Below are positions 1 through 5,656 of a stretch of DNA of 7,054 nt, in pieces. A program made the translations under genes and the position numbers. The DNA is taken from the NCBI GenBank assembly GCA_031425695.1, contig JANPJV010000170.1, positions 1-7,054 on the forward strand. The letters are read 5' to 3'. Origin of the DNA: JANPJV01 sp031425695 (GTDB lineage Bacteria; Pseudomonadota; Gammaproteobacteria; Xanthomonadales; SZUA-5). The stretch's first letter is position 1, and every line of letters begins with the position of its first letter. Below the pieces are notes generated by a model, which was given only the letters and a program-made list of their open reading frames with translations, did no database searches and had not been told where the DNA came from.

Positions 1-29
1 CCCCTCTCCCAAAAAGCACGGGAGAGGGG
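1..29. repeat. Perfect inverted repeat / hairpin at window edge
   Basis: Positions 1-10 (CCCCTCTCCC) and 20-29 (GGGAGAGGGG) are perfect reverse complements around a 9-base loop. Runs of this composition are a common form of dispersed intergenic palindrome in high-GC proteobacteria (recollection, not searched). It lies about 190 bases downstream of the last gene of the minus-strand operon, so it may also end that transcript. The bases that would form a minus-strand T-tract lie outside the window, and there is no T-tract on the plus side, so a terminator role cannot be decided. Confidence 0.6.
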
Positions 30-217
30 AGCAAAGCCATCTCCGCCGCGCCCAGCTGAGGTTCGACGCAAATCAGGTCGGGATTTCACTGTGGATCCCT
101 TTCACTTCACTGGTGCATTCTGACTCGGTCGATACCGCACTCCGCATGACTTAGCTCGCCGCTGCGGGCTTTCTCGTGCTCGCGGAGATGCTCCGGGCCC
201 CTCGCGCGAGTGCGATG
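30..217. other. Non-coding stretch downstream of the minus-strand operon
   Basis: No convincing gene is seen here. The only short reading frame, plus strand from 176, runs antisense into the glycosyltransferase and has no recognisable protein features. A 10-bp self-complementary run lies at 201-210, just beyond the glycosyltransferase stop, but is too short to call a terminator. Confidence 0.5.
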
Positions 218-1087
218 TCAGCCTGCCAGATAGCCCTGGAGCTCACCCCACGCCCAAGCGCAAATGAACAACAGCAAGACCGGGAGCGAAGCCAGGAAGG
301 GCAAGACGTAGGCGGGCCGATAGGACAGGCGCCACAAGAGTTTCCCCAACAGAACGACAGGAATCAGCGGCGATAACAGAACTCCCGCCGTGCGGTAGAG
401 TGCCGACTTCCCGCGCATGCGATCCCGGCCGTAGTGGCGGCCATGATGCATCCGCTGGGAACAAAAACGGCGTATCCCGAAGGAATGCCGCTGAGTGATG
501 CGCATGCTCGGGATGAACGTGAGGCGCTTCCCCTCGGCGAGCACCAGGCGGTGGAACTGCGGCTCCCAGAACCCGGCGCCGATGGCGTCCGCATGTGCCT
601 GCAGCGCCACCCGTTTATAGGAGGCGTTGTCGCCGATGAGATCGTGAATGTCCAATTCGCGCGAGTAGGCAAAGGCCGTGCTGTAGCGCAGAAAATAGGT
701 AGCCCAATCGCCCAGGCTGCCGCCTCGCGGAGGATCGATCGGCCCCGCGATACCGATCGAATCCAGCCGTCGATGGGCTGCGCGAATCTGCGCAATCCAG
801 TCAGGCGCGGGCGTGAAATGCGCCGTGGTAATCGCCACCACTTCCCCGGTTGCAGCGGCCATGCCAATCGCCCAAAGATGGGGGATGAGCGCAGTCTGCG
901 GTGCCGCCAGCCAGCGCATTGCGGCGAAGTTCCGGCTGAACTCCGGGGGCGGTGGCATAGAACTGACCACGAGAACCTGGACGTGCGTGTCCGCTTGTCG
1001 TTGTAGTGAATCCAGACAATTCATCAGCCCGAGCAGATCGGGCCAGGCCGCCACCACCACCGAAAGCGGGGAACAAGCCTCGGTCAT
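218..1087 (-). CDS. Family 2 glycosyltransferase-like protein with degenerate active site (glycosyltransferase B)
   Basis: Likely a GT-A fold, family 2 glycosyltransferase of a surface-glycan pathway, anchored at the inner membrane. With the chosen start it has 289 residues. The N-terminus has the typical beta strand (SVVVAAW, from residue 9), the middle has GDNASYKR (152-159) and FWEPQFH (173-179), and two hydrophobic helices (about 234-254 and 260-280) end the protein. It resembles the glycosyltransferase encoded at 2090-3025 throughout, including the RRF segment before the helices. Odd: where the family has a VVDxSxD motif it reads VLVVSSM (38-44), and where a DxD-type metal site is expected it reads TTAHF (87-91), so the usual acidic residues are missing. 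It may use another mechanism, assist its paralogue, or be inactive. The ATG at 1087 follows the upstream methyltransferase stop by 7 bases. An in-frame ATG at 1129 would add 14 residues and overlap that gene by 35 bases. Neither start has a clear Shine-Dalgarno sequence. Last gene of the operon. Confidence 0.85.
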   Translation of the reverse strand: MTEACSPLSVVVAAWPDLLGLMNCLDSLQRQADTHVQVLVVSSMPPPPEFSRNFAAMRWLAAPQTALIPHLWAIGMAAATGEVVAITTAHFTPAPDWIAQIRAAHRRLDSIGIAGPIDPPRGGSLGDWATYFLRYSTAFAYSRELDIHDLIGDNASYKRVALQAHADAIGAGFWEPQFHRLVLAEGKRLTFIPSMRITQRHSFGIRRFCSQRMHHGRHYGRDRMRGKSALYRTAGVLLSPLIPVVLLGKLLWRLSYRPAYVLPFLASLPVLLLFICAWAWGELQGYLAG

Positions 1088-1094
1088 AGCCGGG

Positions 1095-2021
1095 TCAGGC
1101 CGGACGTTGCGCGGCGACGAACAGGGCACCGTAGCGATAGACCAAACGCCCGCCGCGACTCAAGACCGCTCGGCAGGTCGCGAAAAACTCACTTTTCACC
1201 GATTGCACCTGCGTTGGCGTCGCGTGACCGAGGCGCTTCCGCGCAAAGGTCGAATACGTGGCCTGCAATTCCCAAAACTCCTCAGCAGTCTTGAACTCCG
1301 GCGCGTAGCCCTGCCAGGAACGCTGCAAATTCGCGAATCCCGCCGCGCGCACCAATCGCGGCAAAAACGTTCCCGGGTGCCCCGAGCGGGCGATGTGAGC
1401 CGTTTCGGTTTCTGCTTCGGCCGGGATGTACTTGCGGACGAGATCATCCAAGTAGCTCGGAGCAGCCAGCCACCGGCCCCGCGACCTCTCGACCATCTCC
1501 CAAGCCCGGCTGCAGGCATAGCCAACCTGCGCGAACGAATCCCGCGCGGGGGAACTGCCCACGCCGATCACTATGCGACCACCCGGCTTCAGAACCCGGA
1601 ACATTTCGGCAACTGCCGCGTCGGGATGCGGGAAATGCATCAGACCGAAAAGCGAGAGCACGACATCGAAGGATTTGTCCGGGAGAGCAAGTGCCTCTGC
1701 ATCGGCTTTCATAAAATCGATGGCGTAGCCCGCGGTCGCCGCGTTTCCGCGCGCGGTGGCCAACATGCCATCGGACAAGTCAATCCCGAGAATGCCACCG
1801 GCCGGGCGCTCGCTTGCGGCGATCGCCCGGGCGACAACGCCAGTGCCAGTTGCCACGTCGAGGACGCGATCCGACGGCCGAATTTCAGCCAGTTCCACAA
1901 TGCGTCGGGCCAACGGTGTGGTGAACGTCTCGGTGAAATGATCGTAGGCCGTCTGGACTGGATCGTAACTGGACGCATCCAGGCGCTTGAAGTTGTCGTC
2001 GTCGGACGGTCTGGCGACCAT
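1095..2021 (-). CDS. Class I SAM-dependent methyltransferase, UbiE-like (methyltransferase B)
   Basis: A cytosolic Rossmann-fold methyltransferase of 308 residues that would transfer a methyl group from S-adenosylmethionine to an unknown acceptor. Visible motifs in order are motif I VLDVATGTG (53-61), the acidic ribose-binding strand GIDLSDGM (79-86), the adenine-contact motif DAEAL (107-111), the FDVVLS strand (118-123) and LKPGGR (144-149). These match the UbiE/COQ5-type superfamily, but the protein is about 50 residues longer than typical UbiE, and the last 80 residues (EEFW at 247-250 to RYGALFV at 296-302) closely match the end of the methyltransferase at 4300-5235. The two are clear paralogues. 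The context of glycosyltransferases and a flippase suggests a sugar or glycolipid O-methyltransferase rather than a quinone enzyme (inference). It sits between two paralogous glycosyltransferases, 68 bases after one and 7 before the other. The ATG at 2021 has no strong Shine-Dalgarno sequence, but the protein aligns with its paralogue from near this start. Confidence 0.92.
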   Translation of the reverse strand: MVARPSDDDNFKRLDASSYDPVQTAYDHFTETFTTPLARRIVELAEIRPSDRVLDVATGTGVVARAIAASERPAGGILGIDLSDGMLATARGNAATAGYAIDFMKADAEALALPDKSFDVVLSLFGLMHFPHPDAAVAEMFRVLKPGGRIVIGVGSSPARDSFAQVGYACSRAWEMVERSRGRWLAAPSYLDDLVRKYIPAEAETETAHIARSGHPGTFLPRLVRAAGFANLQRSWQGYAPEFKTAEEFWELQATYSTFARKRLGHATPTQVQSVKSEFFATCRAVLSRGGRLVYRYGALFVAAQRPA

Positions 2022-2089
2022 GGCTGCTAGGCTTGAATAGCGGGGATCAGCGAGGAGTATGGTTCACGTGAGCTGAGCAAGGCCACGCC

Positions 2090-3025
2090 TCAATACAGCT
2101 CCTGACACGACCGACCGGCGCCGAACCAGGAGCCCAGCCACTCGCCCACGCCCCAGAAGGCGCACACGCCACAGAGTGCGAGTGCTGCGCCCGGCAAGAG
2201 ACGTCGATTGCCAGGATGGTTCAGTGCACGCAGCAGATGTCGCGAAATGAGGATCGGCACAATGGCTGGCGCAAAGACTCGGTAGAGCACCTTTCTGGCG
2301 AGCGAAGCCCGCCTGATCCGGACCGCACCGAAGCAGCGCCCGTAATGAAAACGGCGCACGCCGAATGCCAGGAAATTGTAGTGCGTGAGGTGGCGCACGC
2401 GCATCGTCGGGCGCATCACCAGACGCTCTCCGCGGGCCCGGATGCGCTCGTGGAAGAACGGCTTGTTGAAGCCTTCCGACGCCAAAACGTCCGCGCAAAT
2501 ATCGGTCAGCGCGCTGCGCCGATAGGCGACGTTGTTACCGGGCAAGTCGCCCTGGGTGTCGCCCGCGGCGATCGGGGGGTTGAAGGCACCGTATTCGAAC
2601 AAATACGCCGCGACGTTGCCGGCACTTCCTGCGCCCGACAGCAGCACAGCCCCGCCGACCGCGCACACGCCCGGGTCAGCGAAGGCCGCGAGGATCTCGT
2701 CGATCCAGTCTGGATCCGCGAAGTCGCTGGGGTCGAGCACCGCGACGAGTTCCCCGCGTGCCGCGCAGATCGCGGCGCCCTTCAGCATCGGCAGGTTGCC
2801 TCCCGGCAAGGCGATGTTCCGCATGCCGGGAAAGCGTTGTGCAAGTGCCGCCATGCAGCCATCGTCGCTGCCGTCGACGACAATGACCTCAATCTCCGCC
2901 GCGCGGCTTTGGGCAGCAAGCGATGCCAGCGCCTGCTCGGTCGTATCCGGCGGCACGCGCGCAGCGACCACCACCGATACGCGCGGCAACGAGCTCACGA
3001 TTATCGTGTCCACTGCGATACGCAT
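2090..3025 (-). CDS. Family 2 glycosyltransferase, membrane-anchored (glycosyltransferase A)
   Basis: A 311-residue GT-A fold, family 2 glycosyltransferase expected to transfer a sugar from a nucleotide donor to a growing, probably lipid-linked, glycan at the cytoplasmic face of the inner membrane. Visible features are the first beta strand VSVVVAAR (16-23), the nucleotide-binding VVDGSDD (49-55), a DxD-type metal site DPSD (98-101), GNNVAYRR (163-170), and two C-terminal hydrophobic helices (about 250-266 and 277-298). Odd: the segment that usually carries the acidic acceptor-side residue reads NKPFFH (187-192), whereas the paralogue at 218-1087 has FWEPQFH there. Donor-site residues are therefore kept here and lost in the paralogue, while the acceptor-side acid shows the reverse. 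The start ATG lies 3 bases after the stop of the radical SAM gene, pointing to translational coupling; its own Shine-Dalgarno sequence is weak. The sugar transferred cannot be told from sequence. Confidence 0.9.
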   Translation of the reverse strand: MRIAVDTIIVSSLPRVSVVVAARVPPDTTEQALASLAAQSRAAEIEVIVVDGSDDGCMAALAQRFPGMRNIALPGGNLPMLKGAAICAARGELVAVLDPSDFADPDWIDEILAAFADPGVCAVGGAVLLSGAGSAGNVAAYLFEYGAFNPPIAAGDTQGDLPGNNVAYRRSALTDICADVLASEGFNKPFFHERIRARGERLVMRPTMRVRHLTHYNFLAFGVRRFHYGRCFGAVRIRRASLARKVLYRVFAPAIVPILISRHLLRALNHPGNRRLLPGAALALCGVCAFWGVGEWLGSWFGAGRSCQELY

Positions 3026-3028
3026 CGC

Positions 3029-4225
3029 TCAGGCTTCGGGCGGGAGGGTCGCCACGGCGGTCGAGGGTTGATCTATCACCACCACCTTGACCGGCAGGAC
3101 GCGGCCGGTAGGGCTCGGGGCCGAATAGCCCGTGGGCGCTTGGGGTTTCTTCCAGACGCGCCCGCCGATCATCGAACGCACCAATTGCATCGGCTGGAAA
3201 ACGATGCTCGGCCACAGGAACACCTCGGTCGTGCACCAACAGGCCTTGGCACTGATCTGCGCACGCAATTCCTGTGCTTTCGGCGAGTTCCAGATCTCGC
3301 GGAACGAGGCCTGGCGCAAGTTACCGATGGGTTTGTGCATTTCGCATACGGACACGTCGCCATTCGCATAGACCACTCCTGCCAGGACGCCGGCCTTGCA
3401 CGGGATGACCTGCCGGGTCTGCAGGACTGACTCGGTCTTGGCCCATTGCAGCATGGGTTCGACGATCGCGCCGAACCGACCCTCGTCTCGATCGAGCCAC
3501 ACCGAACGCACGTGGTCGGAGAGCGCGCGGTACTCGTCGATGGGCGGCGTCAGCAAGCTCGGATCCTTGCGGTCGCCGCGGATGATCGCCAGGTTGTGGT
3601 GATCCATCTGCGGGCAGCGCTCGTGCAGATAGCTCGTCAGCTCCCGGATCTCGCTCATGTTCTGGTTGGTGGCGGTCGAGATCGCGTGGATACGCAGGCG
3701 CGGATCCTCTTGCTGCAGGGCAGCAAGCATGTCGTAGGTCTCCATCGCCTTCTCGAAGGACTTGTCGTTGCCACGAAACTTGTCGTGGTACGCGGGCATG
3801 CCGTCGAGCGAGAGCTCACACGCGAACAGCATCAGGTCCTTTTCCTCGAGCACACCGCGCAGTGCCTTTTCCGTCCTGTCGGTGAAGTAGCCGTTGGTCG
3901 GCACGTACACCTGTTTGACGCGGTTGTTGCGAATGAAGGTCCGGACGATCTCGGCGAAATCCTTGCGAATGAATGGCTCGCCGCCCGAGAGGTTCAAGTT
4001 GTCGATCGGCCCGAGGTTTTCCGACAGCGTCCTGAGCTCCTCGAAGCTCAGGTCGTCACGCTGGTTCAGGTCGCGCCAGTAGAAGCAGTGGTCGCACGTC
4101 AGGTTGCAGATGGAATTGATGAACAGCACCAGGAACGGCGGGGTGGTGCCTTCCACCGGTGTCGCGGCAGCGCGTGTGAGCCGCAGGTGCCTGGCAATCC
4201 GACTGCCTAGCGCAGGCTGTTTCAT
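3029..4225 (-). CDS. Radical SAM protein with SPASM-like C-terminal cluster domain
   Basis: A 398-residue radical SAM enzyme, which reductively cleaves S-adenosylmethionine at a [4Fe-4S] cluster to start a radical reaction; the substrate is unknown. The cluster motif CNLTCDHC (Cys40, 44, 47) lies at 4085-4108, followed by the SAM-contact motif SGGEP (80-84), VPTNGY (108-113) and ELSLDG (137-142). The C-terminal part has Cys276, then ANGDVSVC (287-294), an IGNL...SF.EIW segment and CWC (329-331), the layout of a shortened SPASM-type auxiliary cluster. Odd: related proteins usually continue C-x-C-x-x-E-C, but here that position is Val335. A proline-rich tail (about 361-398) follows. The start at 4225 was chosen because GGAG sits 5 bases upstream and the conserved region begins soon after. 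The frame stays open to 4810, but that extension overlaps the methyltransferase and is arginine-rich shadow sequence. Between a methyltransferase and a glycosyltransferase in an operon, a role in sugar or glycolipid modification is likely (inference); peptide modification cannot be excluded. Confidence 0.92.
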   Translation of the reverse strand: MKQPALGSRIARHLRLTRAAATPVEGTTPPFLVLFINSICNLTCDHCFYWRDLNQRDDLSFEELRTLSENLGPIDNLNLSGGEPFIRKDFAEIVRTFIRNNRVKQVYVPTNGYFTDRTEKALRGVLEEKDLMLFACELSLDGMPAYHDKFRGNDKSFEKAMETYDMLAALQQEDPRLRIHAISTATNQNMSEIRELTSYLHERCPQMDHHNLAIIRGDRKDPSLLTPPIDEYRALSDHVRSVWLDRDEGRFGAIVEPMLQWAKTESVLQTRQVIPCKAGVLAGVVYANGDVSVCEMHKPIGNLRQASFREIWNSPKAQELRAQISAKACWCTTEVFLWPSIVFQPMQLVRSMIGGRVWKKPQAPTGYSAPSPTGRVLPVKVVVIDQPSTAVATLPPEA

Positions 4226-4230
4226 GCGAA

Positions 4231-4234
4231 CTCC
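4231..4234 (-). promoter_or_regulatory. Ribosome binding site of the radical SAM gene
   Basis: On the minus strand GGAG is followed by a 5-base spacer (TTCGC) and the ATG at 4225. It is the best Shine-Dalgarno match in the operon and decides the start, against the open frame that continues upstream to 4810. Confidence 0.7.
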
Positions 4235-4299
4235 AAGACGGTTTCGATCGCGAGTCCGCTGGTCGATGTGTGCTTCGTCTGCTCCGCTGGTTTCACGGA

Positions 4300-5235
4300 T
4301 CAATTCGAATTGGGTCGAGTGCCACTGACATAGAACGCCCCGTACGGGTAGATCAGCTTTCCGCCACGCCGCAGGATAGTCTCTGCTTTGCCGAGGAATG
4401 CCCTCTTGAGACCGGCCACCGTGTCCGCCGGGGCCTCCACCAGCCGCTTGCGAACTTGCGTCACGATCGAGGTCTGGGCTTCCCAGAATTCCTCCGCTGA
4501 GTCGAATATGACTTCGTGACCCCACCAACTCGGCTCGACCCTTTCGAACCCGGCAGCGCGTACGAACCGCACCAACGCGCCTTGGGGATCGTGATCTCCC
4601 CACTCGGTGTCGACCGCTTGCGTTGGCTCCGGCAGCAACCGGGTTGCAAGTCCGGTCAGGTAGGCCGGACCTACCAATTGGGGGCGCAACGGATCCAGAA
4701 CTTTCCCGAGGAGTCGCCTGGCGATGTAGCGGCCAAGAGGCAGGGGAGTGATCGGGCGCACGTGCCCGTAGGACACCACGAGCCGCCCTCCGGGTTTCAA
4801 CACGCGGCACATCTGCGCAAGCGCGCGCTCGATGTTCGGGAAGTGGCGTACGGCGCAGAGGCTGATGACCGCGTCAAATGTGGTGTCGGGCAGGTCGAGG
4901 GCCTCGGCGTCCATGACGCGGAATTCCGGGGCCTTGCCCTCCCAGCGGGCGACGGACTGCCGCGCAATGTCAATCATCCCCTCCGAGAGGTCGACGCCGA
5001 GAACGCTGCCGGCAGGACCGACCGTCTGCGTAGCGCGGCGAGCAGCGATCCCTGGCCCCGTTCCGACGTCCAATACCCGATCTCCGGGCTTTAACCTGGC
5101 GAGGTCGCAGATCCGGTCTGCGAGTGGGGCAGACAGCCGCCGGATGTACTTGTCATAGCTTCCCGCGTGAGCGTTGTAGCTGGCGGCATCACAACTCTTG
5201 TCGAACCCCTGATCGCTCACATTTGGACGTGCCAT
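4300..5235 (-). CDS. Class I SAM-dependent methyltransferase, UbiE-like (methyltransferase A)
   Basis: First gene of the minus-strand operon, 311 residues, a soluble SAM-dependent methyltransferase. Motifs seen are SYDKYIRRLSAPLADRI (26-42), typical of the N-terminal helix of UbiE-like enzymes, motif I VLDVGTGPG (54-62), VDLSEGM (81-87), DAEAL (109-113), FDAVISL (120-126) and LKPGGR (146-151). It is collinear with the methyltransferase at 1095-2021, including the extra C-terminal part from EEFWEAQ (248-254) to PYGAFYVS (297-304), so the two arose by duplication. They differ in the middle (about 155-215), where acceptor specificity often lies, so they may methylate different positions or sugars (inference). 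The start at 5235 is supported by a Shine-Dalgarno-like AAGGTGA. A quinone or small-metabolite methyltransferase is possible by family, but the neighbours argue for glycan modification. The acceptor is unknown. Confidence 0.92.
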   Translation of the reverse strand: MARPNVSDQGFDKSCDAASYNAHAGSYDKYIRRLSAPLADRICDLARLKPGDRVLDVGTGPGIAARRATQTVGPAGSVLGVDLSEGMIDIARQSVARWEGKAPEFRVMDAEALDLPDTTFDAVISLCAVRHFPNIERALAQMCRVLKPGGRLVVSYGHVRPITPLPLGRYIARRLLGKVLDPLRPQLVGPAYLTGLATRLLPEPTQAVDTEWGDHDPQGALVRFVRAAGFERVEPSWWGHEVIFDSAEEFWEAQTSIVTQVRKRLVEAPADTVAGLKRAFLGKAETILRRGGKLIYPYGAFYVSGTRPNSN

Positions 5236-5238
5236 GAA

Positions 5239-5245
5239 TCACCTT
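5239..5245 (-). promoter_or_regulatory. Ribosome binding site of methyltransferase A
   Basis: The minus strand reads AAGGTGA, three bases (TTC) before the ATG at 5235, giving about 6 bases between the AGG core and the start codon. This fixes the start of the first gene of the operon. Confidence 0.6.
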
Positions 5246-5400
5246 GCTCACACGTTGACCGACAAACATCGCGGCCGGGTCGGTACAACTGGTGGCCTGT
5301 TCATTTCCGCGGATTCCGGGCCCCCACGGATGGGCGCGCCGGCAGACGCGAGGTCAGGAGAAGGCGCGCACCTCGATCACGACCGCCATCGGATTTTATC

Positions 5401-5424
5401 CAGCCACGGCTTCGGTCGTGGCTG
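5401..5424 (+). other. UUCG-capped hairpin in the divergent intergenic region
   Basis: CAGCCACG (5401-5408) is the exact reverse complement of CGTGGCTG (5417-5424). Inside it, a G-U pair (5409/5416) and a C-G pair (5410/5415) extend the stem to 10 pairs closed by TTCG (5411-5414). C(UUCG)G is known as an unusually stable RNA tetraloop. The G-U pair works only in plus-strand RNA, so the structure fits an RNA leader upstream of the flippase. No T-tract follows on either strand, so a simple intrinsic terminator is unlikely. Alternatively the inverted repeat is a DNA operator beside a minus-strand TAAAAT box (5393-5398). Confidence 0.5.
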
Positions 5425-5656
5425 CGGCGCGACGCGGTCAGCAGCAAGCTGATCAGGATCGGCCGGTTCGTCGCCGGTGCCATTGGATACGCCGGGGCAG
5501 CATACCGGGGCACCAGGACTTGCGGGGTCTTCCATACAAGGTCGGGTTTGCCGAGCAGGTACAAGAGTGACACTCGGCACCGCCGGCGAACTTCTCCTAT
5601 CATCGTGAGCTGCCCTCGACGAAGCCCATCTGGATGCTCGATGCACGACTCATGCG

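Larger units (their letters stand above)
5236..5656. other. Divergent intergenic region between the operon and the flippase
   Basis: This 421-base gap has no recognisable intact gene. Overlapping reading frames of up to about 170 codons exist in several phases on both strands, but none has recognisable motifs and the longest runs out of a neighbouring gene. It should carry the promoters for the five-gene minus operon and, unless it depends on something else, the flippase. No convincing -35/-10 pair was found on either strand; a lone minus-strand TAAAAT at 5393-5398 beside the hairpin at 5401-5424 is the best -10-like box. The last 90 bases (5571-5660) read as open, coding-like codons that end in TGA overlapping the flippase ATG, possibly the remnant of a lost gene. 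Confidence 0.55.

Noticed and set aside
813..2030. Plus-strand open frame of 405 codons
   Set aside because: It is antisense to a clear glycosyltransferase and methyltransferase and has low-complexity Arg/Gly-rich sequence without motifs.
2064..2071. TCACGTGA palindrome in the gap before methyltransferase B, considered as an operator
   Set aside because: Eight-base palindromes are common by chance, and no promoter-like boxes adjoin it within the probable operon.
2216..3430. Plus-strand open frame of 404 codons
   Set aside because: It is antisense to the second glycosyltransferase and the radical SAM gene; its Arg/His/Ala-rich composition reflects GC-rich opposite-strand codons.
4301..4312. 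12-bp perfect palindrome CAATTCGAATTG
   Set aside because: It falls inside the last codons of methyltransferase A, and one or two palindromes of this size are expected by chance in 7 kb.
4226..4810. N-terminal extension of the radical SAM frame by 195 codons
   Set aside because: It overlaps the methyltransferase in another phase, is rich in Arg, Gly and Pro as shadow frames in GC-rich DNA are, and a good ribosome binding site precedes the ATG at 4225.
5301..5646. Minus-strand frames of 89-100 codons in the intergenic gap
   Set aside because: They have no recognisable motifs and overlap one another in different phases. A leader gene for the operon is possible but unsupported.
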